Positions 52,558 to 60,124 of a stretch of 64,000 bases of DNA are shown here, in pieces. The position numbers were made by a program, and so were the translations under genes. Within the stretch, counting starts at the first letter, position 1. The number at the start of each line of letters is the position of its first letter. Location: assembly GCA_963818205.1 (NCBI GenBank), contig CAWFRG010000001.1:62001-126000 (forward strand), written 5' to 3'. This DNA comes from CAVVYV01 sp963818205 (GTDB lineage: Bacteria; Actinomycetota; Thermoleophilia; Solirubrobacterales; 70-9). The notes beneath the pieces were generated by a model. That model was not told where the DNA came from and did no database searches. It saw only the letters and a program-made list of their open reading frames with translations.

Positions 52558-53055
52558 ATGGCCAATGTCGCGCTTCCCCCGTTTCAAGAGCTGCTCGACG
52601 AGCACGGCTCAGACGTGCTCGGTTTCCTCATCGCCTCCGTCGGCCCTAGCGATGCCGAGGATTGCTTTCAGGAGACCTTCATCGCCGCCCTCCGCGCCTA
52701 TCCACGGCTCGAGCACACCCGCAACCTGCGCTCCTGGCTGCTTACGATCGCGCACCGAAAGGCAATCGATCACCACCGCGCCCGGGGACGGCAGCCGCTG
52801 CCCTCGGGGACGGCGGAGGAGGTTGGCGGCGGGATCGCCGGCGAGAACAACGTGGCGAGCCGGATCGAGCGCGGCGGCGGAGAGCTGTGGCGGATGGTCA
52901 GTGCTCTCCCCCCGAAGCAGCGCAGCGCCGTCGTCCTCCGCTATGCCGCCGACATGTCGTACCGGGGGATCGGCGAGATGCTCGACTCGTCCGAGGAGGC
53001 GGCGCGACGAAATGTTCACGAAGGACTTCAGAAGCTGAGAGGTGAGTTGAGATGA
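52558..53055 (+). CDS. ECF-type sigma-70 family RNA polymerase sigma factor
   Basis: A 165-residue sigma factor. Region 2 is at ~8-70 (DVLGFLIASVGPSDAEDCFQ, then ETFIAALRAYPRLEHTRNLR and SWLLTIAHRKAIDHHR). Region 4 is at ~112-160 (ALPPKQRSAVVLRYAADMSY, then RGIGEMLDSSEEAARRNVHE). The 4-base overlap (ATGA) with ogt implies translational coupling, so it probably directs an alkylation or stress response including ogt. No anti-sigma factor gene is adjacent. ATG 52558 is the best start, with TGAGCAG in front. Confidence 0.87.
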   Translation: MANVALPPFQELLDEHGSDVLGFLIASVGPSDAEDCFQETFIAALRAYPRLEHTRNLRSWLLTIAHRKAIDHHRARGRQPLPSGTAEEVGGGIAGENNVASRIERGGGELWRMVSALPPKQRSAVVLRYAADMSYRGIGEMLDSSEEAARRNVHEGLQKLRGELR

Positions 53056-53690
53056 ATCCGATGACGAAGAGGCAACTGGAGCAGGCGCTCCGCGGCGGCC
53101 CCGCCGCCGGCGACCTCGGCCGGGCGATGGGCAAGCTGCTCACCCGGGCCGAGAGCGACGGCCTGATCGACGTCGCCTATGCGTCCGTCGACTCCCCCTA
53201 CGGGAAGCTCCTGCTCGCCCGCACCGACCGCGGCGTGGTCAAGCTGGCCCTGCCGAGCCACCGCGGCGACGTCGTCTCCGACGACGAGGTCCTGGAGGAG
53301 CTCGCCAGCAAGGTCTCCCCTCGAGTCCTGGAGGCGCCGCAGCGACTCGACGACGCCCGCCGGGAGCTGGACGCCTACTTCGAGGGCAAGCTCCAGCACT
53401 TCCAGGTCCCGGTCGACTGGCGCCTCTCCCGCGGCTTCACCAGCCGCGCCCTCCACGCCGTCGCCCGGATCCCCTACGGCAAGACCCGCAGCTACGGTGA
53501 GATCGCGAGGGCGGCCGGCAACGAGCGCGCCTTCCGGGCGGCCGGGACCGCCTGCGGCCACAACCCGGTCCCCCTGATCGTCCCCTGCCACCGCGTGATC
53601 CAGTCCGGCGGCGGAATCGGCAACTACGGCGGCGGCCCGGAGATGAAGCGCTCCCTGCTCAGCCTCGAAGGCGCCCTGCCAGTTGACTAG
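53052..53690 (+). CDS. ogt: Methylated-DNA--protein-cysteine methyltransferase with N-terminal extension
   Basis: A suicide repair enzyme that takes the alkyl group from O6-alkylguanine onto its own Cys. The acceptor motif VPCHRVIQ is present, with the helix-turn-helix region ARIPYGKTRSYGEIARAAG and the late GGGIGNYGGGPEMKRSLL. Residues ~1-40 (MTKRQLEQALRGGPAAGDLG and on) form an extra helical segment before VDSPYGKLLLARTDRG. This is not part of the standard domain and could contact the sigma factor encoded just upstream. The 212-residue length is longer than the ~170 of typical Ogt. Confidence 0.92.
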   Translation: MNPMTKRQLEQALRGGPAAGDLGRAMGKLLTRAESDGLIDVAYASVDSPYGKLLLARTDRGVVKLALPSHRGDVVSDDEVLEELASKVSPRVLEAPQRLDDARRELDAYFEGKLQHFQVPVDWRLSRGFTSRALHAVARIPYGKTRSYGEIARAAGNERAFRAAGTACGHNPVPLIVPCHRVIQSGGGIGNYGGGPEMKRSLLSLEGALPVD

Positions 53691-53730
53691 CTAGCGCACC
53701 GGGCGGTTCCGCGGAACCGCCGGAATAAGC

Positions 53731-53757
53731 GAGCGGCCCGCAAAATGCGGGCCGCTC
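53731..53757. terminator. Perfect 11-bp hairpin after ogt
   Basis: GAGCGGCCCGC (53731-53741) pairs with GCGGGCCGCTC (53747-53757) around AAAAT. A second inverted repeat, CGGTTCCGCGGAACCG, lies just before it at 53704-53719. Neither is followed by a U-run. It can end ogt transcription on the plus strand or sit at the 3' end of a minus-strand RNA covering 53757-53905. Confidence 0.55.
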
Positions 53758-53905
53758 GAGGTTGAAACGGGAAAGTGTCCCGTGCACCACCCAGTCCTTG
53801 CAAGTTTAAGCCCGGAGGGCACCGGACTTGAACCGGAACCAGCCCTCCCGGGCCGGACGCAACCATCCTGGGTGGTGCGCCTCCCATTGAGGCTTCAACC
53901 CTCCG
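53757..53905 (-). ncRNA. Putative structured RNA with a four-way junction
   Basis: Five nested or adjacent stems can be drawn. P1 closes the element (53757-53766 with 53894-53905, ten pairs, two bulges). P2 is 53767-53772 with 53778-53783 (ACGGGA/TCCCGT). P3 is eleven uninterrupted pairs, 53784-53794 with 53868-53878. P4 is 53879-53883 with 53889-53893 (GCCTC/GAGGC). Inside P3, 53810-53820 pairs with 53842-53853. The stems join end to end with almost no unpaired bases, which is unlikely by chance. Strand is a guess, based on the hairpin at the minus-strand 3' side. No known RNA family (4.5S, RNase P, tRNA) fits. The remaining bases to 54176 hold one palindromic repeat only. Confidence 0.5.
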
Positions 53906-53967
53906 CGCCACCCCATACGAGCAACCGCAAGCGCACACTTGGCCCCGCGAATGTCACTAATCAGCCC

Positions 53968-53992
53968 TACCGCTCTTCGTCCAAAGCAGCTA
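53968..53992 (+). repeat. Short palindromic repeat, copy 1 (TCGTCC loop)
   Basis: TACCGCTCTTCGTCCAAAGC, then AGCTA. Imperfect inverted repeat CCGCTcT/AAAGCaG around TCGTCC. Same loop as copy 4. Confidence 0.55.
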
Positions 53993-54176
53993 TTCCGACA
54001 GCCCGGTGGCTTCGAGGGCCTCGTCCCGATCCGTCAGTGACCACTCCATTCAGCTCTTTCGATCGCGGTTGACCCATTACCGACGGTATCGCGACAACCC
54101 CTCGGCTCGGGGGACGGCTGTGCAGCCACCAATACCCGGCGGATAGGCTCTCGAAGCAAACCGCGAGGAGGAAGCG

Positions 54177-55506
54177 ATGTCAGACGGCAAGAAGCCGATC
54201 CCAGCGATGAATCCCTACGGGGGAGTTGGGGGAGGCGGAATCACCCTGCCGCCCTACTACAAGCCGACCGACAGCATGGGCAGCGGGTCGACCTACTACC
54301 CGACCTCGGAGGAGCTCGGGAAGGACGAGATGCGGATCACCTTCGTCGGCACCTGCCCGTTCCCGCCGCGGCTGAACCAGGCCGCCACCTGCATCATGGT
54401 CGAGCTCGGCAACGGCAAGCGCTTCTTCTTCGACTTCGGTCCCGGCTGTCTGCGCAACATCCTCGCGATGCAGGTCCCGCTGCAGATGGTCAACGACATC
54501 TTCCTCACCCACCTGCACGTGGACCACTACGGCGAGTTGCCGTATCTCTTCGCCTTCGCCCCCTGGGCCGCCCGCTGGAAGCCGCTGCGGGTGCACGGGC
54601 CGTCGGGCAGGACGCCCGAGGACGGAACCAGGCACATGGTCGAGGGCATGAAGCAGATGGCCCACTGGCACATCGACAGCTTCAACTCCTCGCCGATCGG
54701 CGATGGCTACGAGGTCGACGTCAACGAGTTCGACTTCCGCGACGACAACGGCATCTGTTACGACCAGGACGGGGTGACGATCCGCCACTGGCGCCGCTCC
54801 CACACCAAGGACGGCGCCTCGGCCTACCGACTCGACTGGAATGGCCTCTCCTTCGTCTGGACCGGCGACGGCCGCCCGGACGAGCTCACCGCGGAGTATC
54901 GCGAAGGGGGTGGACGTCTTCGTCACCGAGGTCCAGCCCGACCTGGCGAATCTTCAGCAGCTGAAGATGGGGCTGCCGGCGATGATCACCAACAACACGG
55001 TCGACATCGCCCACACGGTCCACTACGCGGTCGGGTATCTGACAAAGCAGGTCAATCCGCGGCTGGCGATGGTCACCCACACCGCATACGACGAGGACCT
55101 GCTGCCCGAGATCCTCGCCGGCATCAGGGTCCACTGGGACGGCCTGTTCCAGCTCGGCGCTCCCGACGGCGTCGTCGTCAACGTGACCAAGGACGCAGTC
55201 TGGACTCGCAACTCGGCGCTCTCCGAGGCGGCCAGCCCGGCACGGCCAAACCCGTCCGAAGCAAAGGAGCTGTTCGACCTCGGTCCTCGACATCTCAGCA
55301 TCGAGTTCCCCGACCCCCGGCACAACGTCGCCGACGTCCAGGAGGAGTTCGTCCGCGAGAAAGAGATCGACCCGAACCTCTATTACCCGGAGGATGTCAA
55401 GCGCGACCTCGTACGGGTCTTCCCCAAGGGGTTCAAGATCGAGATCCCGAAGATGATCGCCCAGAAGGTCGGCGAGAAGATCAAGAGCCGCCTCGGCCGG
55501 GACTAG
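54177..55506 (+). CDS. Metallo-beta-lactamase-fold hydrolase (one frameshift)
   Basis: The protein reads MSDGKKPIPAMNPYGGVGGG at the start. The MBL core follows: MRITFVGTCPFPPRLNQAAT, FFFDFGPGCLRNILAM and the zinc motif FLTHLHVDHYGELPYLF (HxHxDH). The frame changes near 54905, after SFVWTGDGRPDELTAEYR. The next frame continues with GVDVFVTEVQPDLANLQQLK, AMVTHTAYDEDLLPEILAG and a helical tail to the stop at 55506. The long N-terminal segment before the core and the WTGDGRP/THTAYDE metal sites fit the GntH-like subgroup of MBL proteins. Substrate unknown. It is 8 bases upstream of a COG0523 metallochaperone-like GTPase. Confidence 0.8.
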
Positions 55507-55514
55507 GGGGCGGG

Positions 55515-56552
55515 ATGGGCTCCGGTCAGGTCGAGGACCCGGACGGCGCCATCCGGACCCCGGCGACCGTCCTCACAGGGTTCCTCGGCGCCGGCAAGAC
55601 GACGCTCCTCAACCGCATCCTCAACGGCGACCACGGGATGAAGGTCGGCGTCCTGGTCAACGACTTCGGCTCGATCAACATCGACGCCGATCTGGTCATC
55701 GACGTCGAGAGCGACGTGATCAGCCTCGCCAACGGGTGCGTCTGCTGCTCGATCCGCGACGACCTCTCCGAGGCGGTGATCCAGGTCTTGGAGCGGCGCG
55801 AGCCGCCCGAGTACGTCCTGCTGGAGGCAAGCGGCGTGGCCGAACCGACAGGGATCGCCCTCACCTTCGCCGACGACCCCTCGCTGATCGACCGGGTCCG
55901 CCTCGACAGCATCATCTGCGTCATCGACGCCGACCAGGTGTTCGCGGCTCCGGAGCAGATGGAGCTGAAGATCTGGCAGGTTGCGATGGCCGACATGGTG
56001 ATCCTCAACAAGACCGACCTCGTCGGGCCGGAGCAGATCGAGAAGATCAGGGAATGGCTCGATGATCACCTGCACCGCTACAGGTTGCTCGAGGCCAACA
56101 GGTGCGACGTCCCGCTCGAGGTTCTTCTCGGCGTGGGGAGGTTCCACCCCGGCTCCCTCGAGCCCGATCGAGCCACCCACTTCCCGGGTTGCTCCGATCC
56201 CGGCTGCGGCCACGCAGAGCACGCCGGTCATGACCACCGCTTCGAATCGTGGAGCTACGAAACCGACCGACCGCTCTCACTGGGCGCCCTGCGCAAGACG
56301 GCGGCAAAGCTGCCCGCGAGCATCTACCGGGCCAAGGGCGTGGTGGCCGCCTCCGAGGCGCCCGAGCGCCGCGCGGTGCTGCAGGTGGTGGGAAAGAGGG
56401 TGGACGTCTCCTTTGACGGGGGCTGGGGCGGAGATGCGCCGCGCACCCGGATCGTCGCGATCGGCGCGGCCGGGACGATCGGCCCCGGAGACCTGGAGGA
56501 GCACTTCGCCGCGTGCCTGGCGAACAGCGACGGCGTTAGGGAGCGTGAATGA
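55515..56552 (+). CDS. CobW/COG0523-family GTPase, putative metallochaperone
   Basis: A 345-residue G3E GTPase. Walker A (TGFLGAGKTTLLNRI), the metal motif GCVCCSIRDDL (CxCC), EASGVAEPTGIAL, and the guanine-specificity motif LNKTD (VILNKTDLVGPEQIE) are present. A His/Cys-rich stretch (HFPGCSDPGCGHAEHAGHDH, ~219-238) is a likely Zn2+ or Co2+ binding site. The C-terminal CobW domain follows (SLGALRKTAAKLPASIYRAK). Such proteins use GTP to deliver metal to client enzymes. The metallo-hydrolase gene 8 bases upstream is the obvious candidate client. Confidence 0.9.
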   Translation: MGSGQVEDPDGAIRTPATVLTGFLGAGKTTLLNRILNGDHGMKVGVLVNDFGSINIDADLVIDVESDVISLANGCVCCSIRDDLSEAVIQVLERREPPEYVLLEASGVAEPTGIALTFADDPSLIDRVRLDSIICVIDADQVFAAPEQMELKIWQVAMADMVILNKTDLVGPEQIEKIREWLDDHLHRYRLLEANRCDVPLEVLLGVGRFHPGSLEPDRATHFPGCSDPGCGHAEHAGHDHRFESWSYETDRPLSLGALRKTAAKLPASIYRAKGVVAASEAPERRAVLQVVGKRVDVSFDGGWGGDAPRTRIVAIGAAGTIGPGDLEEHFAACLANSDGVRERE

Positions 56553-56606
56553 ATCACGCATGGGATCCCATACAGTGGTCTGGCCCACCAAACTGAAGGG
56601 ATTCGA

Positions 56607-56792
56607 ATGGATACCTGGCTCTGGATTCTTCTTACGGTTGTCTACGTCGGGCTGTTCTTCTGGCTTGGCCTGAGCACGCTCCGCAACGGACACGGGTGGC
56701 TCTTCTTCTTTGGGATTTTCTTCCCGATCCTCTGGATCTTCGGTGCCTTCGCCCGTCCTGAACACGAACAGGCACCACCCCCACGGGCTTAG
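56607..56792 (+). CDS. Small two-helix membrane protein
   Basis: A 61-residue protein, MDTWLWILLTVVYVGLFFWL at the start, with two hydrophobic segments separated by STLRNGHGW. The second is LFFFGIFFPILWIFGAF. A short Pro-rich tail ends it. GAAGGGA lies 5 bases before the ATG. Such proteins are often phospholipase D-nuclease-N-like (PLDc_N) or SHOCT-associated membrane proteins, and a SHOCT protein follows 62 bases on. Function unknown. Confidence 0.65.
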   Translation: MDTWLWILLTVVYVGLFFWLGLSTLRNGHGWLFFFGIFFPILWIFGAFARPEHEQAPPPRA

Positions 56793-56854
56793 CCACTGCC
56801 GCAGATGACGCGAAATGGGACCGACCGAGCAATGCAGTCAAGGAGGATTTGACG

Positions 56855-57145
56855 ATGGGACGAGACAGACGCCAGCGCAGGCGACGCGCCGCCGTGATCG
56901 GCGGGGCCGCCGTAGCCGCCAAGAAGCACCATGATGCAAAGGAAGCGCAGCAGCGGGAGGAGGCGGCAGCTCCACAGCAGGCTGCGCCCGGCGAGTCCGG
57001 CCAGGCTGCCGAGCCCGCCGCGGCAAGCGGACTGACCCCTGGGGTGATGGAGCAGCTCAAGCAGCTCGGCGAGCTACATGAGCAGAACGTGCTCTCGGAC
57101 GAGGAGTTCGAGCGCGAGAAGGCGAAGCTGCTGGGTTCCGCCTAG
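56855..57145 (+). CDS. SHOCT-domain protein
   Basis: A ~96-residue protein with a strong ribosome site (AAGGAGG, 10 bases before ATG 56855). The basic N-terminus (GRDRRQRRRRAAVIGGAAVA) and Ala/Gln-rich middle precede a C-terminal SHOCT motif, GVMEQLKQLGELHEQNVLSD EEFEREKAKLLG. SHOCT is a ~30-residue helix pair often found in oligomerising or phage-derived proteins. It is probably cotranscribed with the small membrane protein in front. Confidence 0.78.
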   Translation: MGRDRRQRRRRAAVIGGAAVAAKKHHDAKEAQQREEAAAPQQAAPGESGQAAEPAAASGLTPGVMEQLKQLGELHEQNVLSDEEFEREKAKLLGSA

Positions 57146-57228
57146 GCGACGGTCATCCACAACTGAACCACCTGGCTTGGGACTCCGCCGCACCCGCTTT
57201 CCTGGTTCTCTCCAGGCGCGATCGCGCG

Positions 57229-57258
57229 ACCGCCGCTTTCCATGCAAAGCAGTAGTGC
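57229..57258 (-). repeat. Short palindromic repeat, copy 2 (GCATGG loop)
   Basis: On the minus strand TACTGCTTTGCATGGAAAGC, then GGCGG. Inverted repeat CTGCTTT/AAAGCGG around GCATGG. Nearly identical to copy 3. The DNA from 57146 to ~57380 holds this repeat and no gene I can support. Confidence 0.55.
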
Positions 57259-57379
57259 CCGGCCTTCCAGGAGTACCACCCCATTTCCGTAGGGCTCGCG
57301 CTGCCGGCCCGGAGCCCAGGCGAACCGCCTCGCACTCGGCGGTCTCCGGGAGCCCAGCCACAATTGGCTTTCGATCGGG

Positions 57380-57724
57380 TGTCACGATGCGTCCTCGAGT
57401 GCGGCGGGAATGATCTGGGCAAGCTGGCGCCAGGAGCAGCGAGTGCGACTGCCAGAACTTCCCGTATGCCGCGGCGAGTTCTGAGAGCTCGGCGGCGAGG
57501 TCGGCCCCGAGATGAAGCTCGGGATCCGGGAAATGGCGCCAGACGAGCCTCAGGCCGTCGAAGCGCCGAAGGAGGGACTCGATCGGCAGCTTTGCGGCGA
57601 AGCAGTGAGGGCAGCCGAAGTCCCCGTACTCGACCAGCGTGAGCCGTGGCTCCGCTGCACCTAGTAGGTGATCGCCGTCGCCGATCGGAGCCAGCCCGTT
57701 GGAGGTCGGAGCCTCACTGCCCAC
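57380..57724 (-). pseudogene. Truncated DsbA-like thioredoxin-fold protein
   Basis: The minus strand encodes LTLVEYGDFGCPHCFAAKLP, with the redox motif CPHC. LVWRHFPDPELHLGADLAAE and LAAAYGKFWQSHSLLLAP follow, as in DsbA-like disulfide oxidoreductases (Thioredoxin_4) that are often fused to NhaA antiporters. After ~105 residues the similarity stops. The usual cis-Pro segment (GTPTFFV type) is missing in all three frames and palindromic-repeat DNA begins. It is a remnant or a truncated gene. It has no signal peptide. Confidence 0.6.
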
Positions 57725-57757
57725 GGGCCGCCGAATGCCGCAAGCGGAACCTCCGCG

Positions 57758-58678
57758 TCACCTGATCGGTGGCGGCACACCCTCTGCCGTGGCCGCGAGA
57801 ACGGGGTCCCACTCGCACACCGCACAGGCGTGGCGGAAAGCGGAGCGGGCGAATTCCAGCCCGAGGGCATGTGGATCGGGGCTCTCCCGGACATCCTCCC
57901 AGTCGAGCACGTACTCGCCGAGTTGCCCGTCCCAGCGCGCCGCGGCGGGGCTCAGGTTCGCGTCCGCAAAGCCATCGGGCGCCGGGTATGCGAGAGCGAA
58001 GAAGGCGGCTCGCTCGTGGTTCGGATCCCCCGGCCACCAGCCGATTCCGACCTGCTGGGCGTCCCCTCCGTTGCGCATGATGAAGTCGTCCGACGGCGGA
58101 TCGGCCGGCCGTCCCGAGAAGAAGCTGACCGCGAGGTCGAAGGTGCCCCACCAGGCGTTGACCGGCGTCGAGCGTCCGCGAAACGGCCCACGGAAGTCGG
58201 CCAGGACGAGGGCCGCCTGTGTGGCGGCGGCAAAGTAGGAGGCGACCTGGTCGGGCTCGTAGGTCGCGTGCTCCCGGTCCTCATCCAGAGGCACCTTCCA
58301 TGGGACCTCCTGGGGCGTCGGGTTGATCTTCACGGCCCCCGCCAAGCGGCCCACCGCCTCCAGCACCTCGCCCGTCACCTCGGCCACCGGCCGGTGTGGT
58401 GTGAGTGCGATCCGCGTCTCTCTTCCATTGCTGTGCTCCACCAAAGCTTCATGAGTACGCAAGTCGAGCCCGGCGACGATCGCGCCCGAGCCGTCCGGCG
58501 CCGGCAGCGCAAGCGTCTCCCAGCCGCGCGCGCTCAGCCGAAGGGCGGCGTGCTGGAGCTGGGGCTCGGGCGGGGCAAGCTCCACCGCGAGCTTTCCGAG
58601 CACCTGCGTGTGCGCGTGGAGCGTGTCGCAGGTCGCGCTCCATGGCTCATACGAGATGGCGGGCCACACGGAAGCCAC
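57758..58678 (-). CDS. DUF5996 family protein
   Basis: A 306-residue soluble protein. WPAISYEPWSATCDTLHAHT, QVLGKLAVELAPPEPQLQHA, EVPWKVPLDEDREHATYEPD and VNAWWGTFDLAVSFFSGRPA match DUF5996, a family of unknown function common in Actinobacteria. YDPxV-x-Y-type and WGxFDLxxxxF motifs are conserved, and there are many Trp/His residues. No catalytic site is known. It reads toward the DsbA-like remnant. Confidence 0.83.
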   Translation of the reverse strand: MASVWPAISYEPWSATCDTLHAHTQVLGKLAVELAPPEPQLQHAALRLSARGWETLALPAPDGSGAIVAGLDLRTHEALVEHSNGRETRIALTPHRPVAEVTGEVLEAVGRLAGAVKINPTPQEVPWKVPLDEDREHATYEPDQVASYFAAATQAALVLADFRGPFRGRSTPVNAWWGTFDLAVSFFSGRPADPPSDDFIMRNGGDAQQVGIGWWPGDPNHERAAFFALAYPAPDGFADANLSPAAARWDGQLGEYVLDWEDVRESPDPHALGLEFARSAFRHACAVCEWDPVLAATAEGVPPPIR

Positions 58679-58829
58679 GGCTTCACGCTACTAACCGCCG
58701 GCTTCCAGCATTCTTAACGAAAGAGCGCTTTCGATCAGGCGCTCGCTTTTCGGGGCATGAAACTGCCTCCCGAAGGCTGACGTCCGCCCCCCGACCTACG
58801 GTCGGGCGACTGGAACAGGGGCCTTCATG

Positions 58830-59191
58830 GAGAACGCAGGCTGGACCAGGTCGCGATCACGGCCGCCTCTCGCAAGCTCGCCTGCTTGTTCTGGTGCCTG
58901 CTCACCCGGGAGGAGGACTACGCAAACGCCCAGCCCACTCTGACGCGCAAGAAGCTGCGGCGGCTGGAGCTCTTGGCAGGTCACCCCAAGGAAGAGGTCG
59001 AGCCGGGGCTCTGGGCGACCAACGCGGCGATGCGAAAGGCAGAGCGCGCACTCGCCGCGCAGGGCGAGGTCGCCTACAAGCGCACGGTCGCTGACTGGCA
59101 GCGCGGGCAAAAGAAAAGGGGCGCCGGTGCGACACCGGGGCGCGCATCTTCAGCAGCGCGGCAGGGATCAGCCCCAGAACCTGCGCTTTAG
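58830..59191 (+). pseudogene. IS110-like transposase, C-terminal remnant
   Basis: The frame encodes RLDQVAITAASRKLACLFWC, then LLTREEDYANAQPTLTRKKL and RRLELLAGHP. The segment RKLAxLxWxLLTRxEDYAxxxPxLTxxKLRxLEL is the end of IS110-type transposases of Actinobacteria. The catalytic N-terminal DEDD domain and the serine motif are absent, so only the 3' end remains. About 55 further residues, low in complexity, extend to the stop. I see no terminal repeats, which IS110 elements normally lack. It marks former transposition at this end of the window. Confidence 0.6.
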
Positions 59192-59310
59192 CTGGTCGTC
59201 ATAGCCGGCGCCCATGGAGAACTCTCGCAAATTGGAGGATCTCTGCGTGGCGGGGGGTTGATTTTCATCCGTCGGGCAAAGCGCCAACGGCTTCCCCGGG
59301 TCCGCTGGAG

Positions 59311-59335
59311 TACCGCTTTGCATGGAAAGCAGCAG
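59311..59335 (+). repeat. Short palindromic repeat, copy 3 (GCATGG loop)
   Basis: TACCGCTTTGCATGGAAAGC, then AGCAG. Inverted repeat CCGCTTT/AAAGCAG around GCATGG. Copy 2 carries the same sequence on the opposite strand. Confidence 0.55.
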
Positions 59336-59397
59336 CCTTAGCGTTGACTCCCGCTCCTCGCGCAAAGCGGAAGCGGCGTCAGAGCTGAGACTTATTT

Positions 59398-59712
59398 TCA
59401 AAGGATGCGTTCGAGGACGAGCATCCTTCGGCTGGACACCAGATGCTCCAAGTCATCCGCCAAGCCCTGGACCCGTTGCTCCGCTTCTTGCTGCCAGCGC
59501 TCGATGTTGACGATCTCCGCGATCAGCACGTAATCGGCTGATTCAATCGCCTGGCCGGGGACATCCATCGGCCGGGTCAATCGCCAATCCGGCATCGTGT
59601 CCAGCGAGCCATGGACGATATCCCGATCGCTGGCCATCAGACGCTCAAAGTCCTCGGCTAGCTCCGGCGAGCGCAGGTGAAACCACATGACTAGTGTCGC
59701 GGCGGCCGCCAT
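59398..59712 (-). CDS. Hypothetical protein, possible ferredoxin-like alpha/beta-barrel fold
   Basis: A 104-residue frame, AATLVMWFHLRSPELAEDFE at the start, then SADYVLIAEIVNIERWQQEA and a C-terminal helix ending SSRRMLVLERIL. The strand-helix-strand pattern and W/F positions resemble dimeric alpha/beta-barrel (EthD/stress-response) proteins that monitor small molecules. Codon use is AT-richer than its neighbours, in keeping with the mobile DNA around it. Function not assigned. Confidence 0.6.
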   Translation of the reverse strand: MAAAATLVMWFHLRSPELAEDFERLMASDRDIVHGSLDTMPDWRLTRPMDVPGQAIESADYVLIAEIVNIERWQQEAEQRVQGLADDLEHLVSSRRMLVLERIL

Positions 59713-59927
59713 CGACGGAGCCTAAGGTAGAGCAAAGTTGCGAGCCCCGAAATGGCGCTAAGAGGGAGAGAGGGACTGAAGCCTCGCTTCTGCTTTCGCG
59801 TGAGAGCGACAGCCCGGCTCTGGTCAGGCAGCAAGATGAGTTCGTTCGACTATCCGTGCGTGGTAGCGAGAGACGAATCGGGCCGCCGATTCGATCCTTT
59901 CGGGGACGTACAGACCAGGCTCCGGAC

Positions 59928-59957
59928 TACCGCTTTTCGTCCAAAGCGGCAGTGACC
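59928..59957 (+). repeat. Short palindromic repeat, copy 4 (TCGTCC loop)
   Basis: TACCGCTTTTCGTCCAAAGC, then GGCAGTGACC. A perfect 7-bp inverted repeat CCGCTTT/AAAGCGG around TCGTCC, the least degraded of the four. The 412 bases 59713-60124 hold only this repeat and the tRNA remnant. Confidence 0.6.
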
Positions 59958-60015
59958 CGCCGATTGCTTCCGGGTCGCTCAGCCGTTCAGCTTGACCTTC
60001 CGGGTCTGCGAGCCG

Positions 60016-60073
60016 GCCGGAGCCTCAGCCGATCATAATCCGCGTGTCGGGGGTTCGAGTCCCTCCTCCGGCA
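60016..60073 (+). pseudogene. Deleted tRNA remnant (CAU anticodon type), possible att site
   Basis: The 3' half of a tRNA is intact: anticodon-loop sequence TCATAA, the 3' side of the anticodon stem (TCCGCG), variable loop, T-arm GGGGGTTCGAGTCCCTC, acceptor CTCCGGC and A. The first seven bases, GCCGGAG, pair perfectly with the acceptor. The D-arm and the 5' side of the anticodon stem are replaced by 17 bases, giving 58 bases in all, so it cannot work as a normal tRNA. Integrases commonly leave such 3' halves at element borders, so it may mark an island edge. Confidence 0.65.
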
Positions 60074-60124
60074 TCGAAGTCCGTGCAAATCTGCCGTTTC
60101 GAAATGCTTGGAACGCGCGGACTC

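Noticed and set aside
53813..53904. A class-II tRNA-like fold on the minus strand (acceptor GGAGGGT/GCCCTCC, T-arm CCGGTTCAAGTCCGG)
   Set aside because: The anticodon loop (CCCAGGA) lacks the universal U33, the D-arm lacks a normal loop, and the same bases form the longer and better stems of the four-way structure.
59168..59401. A 77-residue minus-strand frame next to the IS110 remnant
   Set aside because: It contains a palindromic repeat copy, has no domain-like pattern and overlaps decayed mobile DNA.
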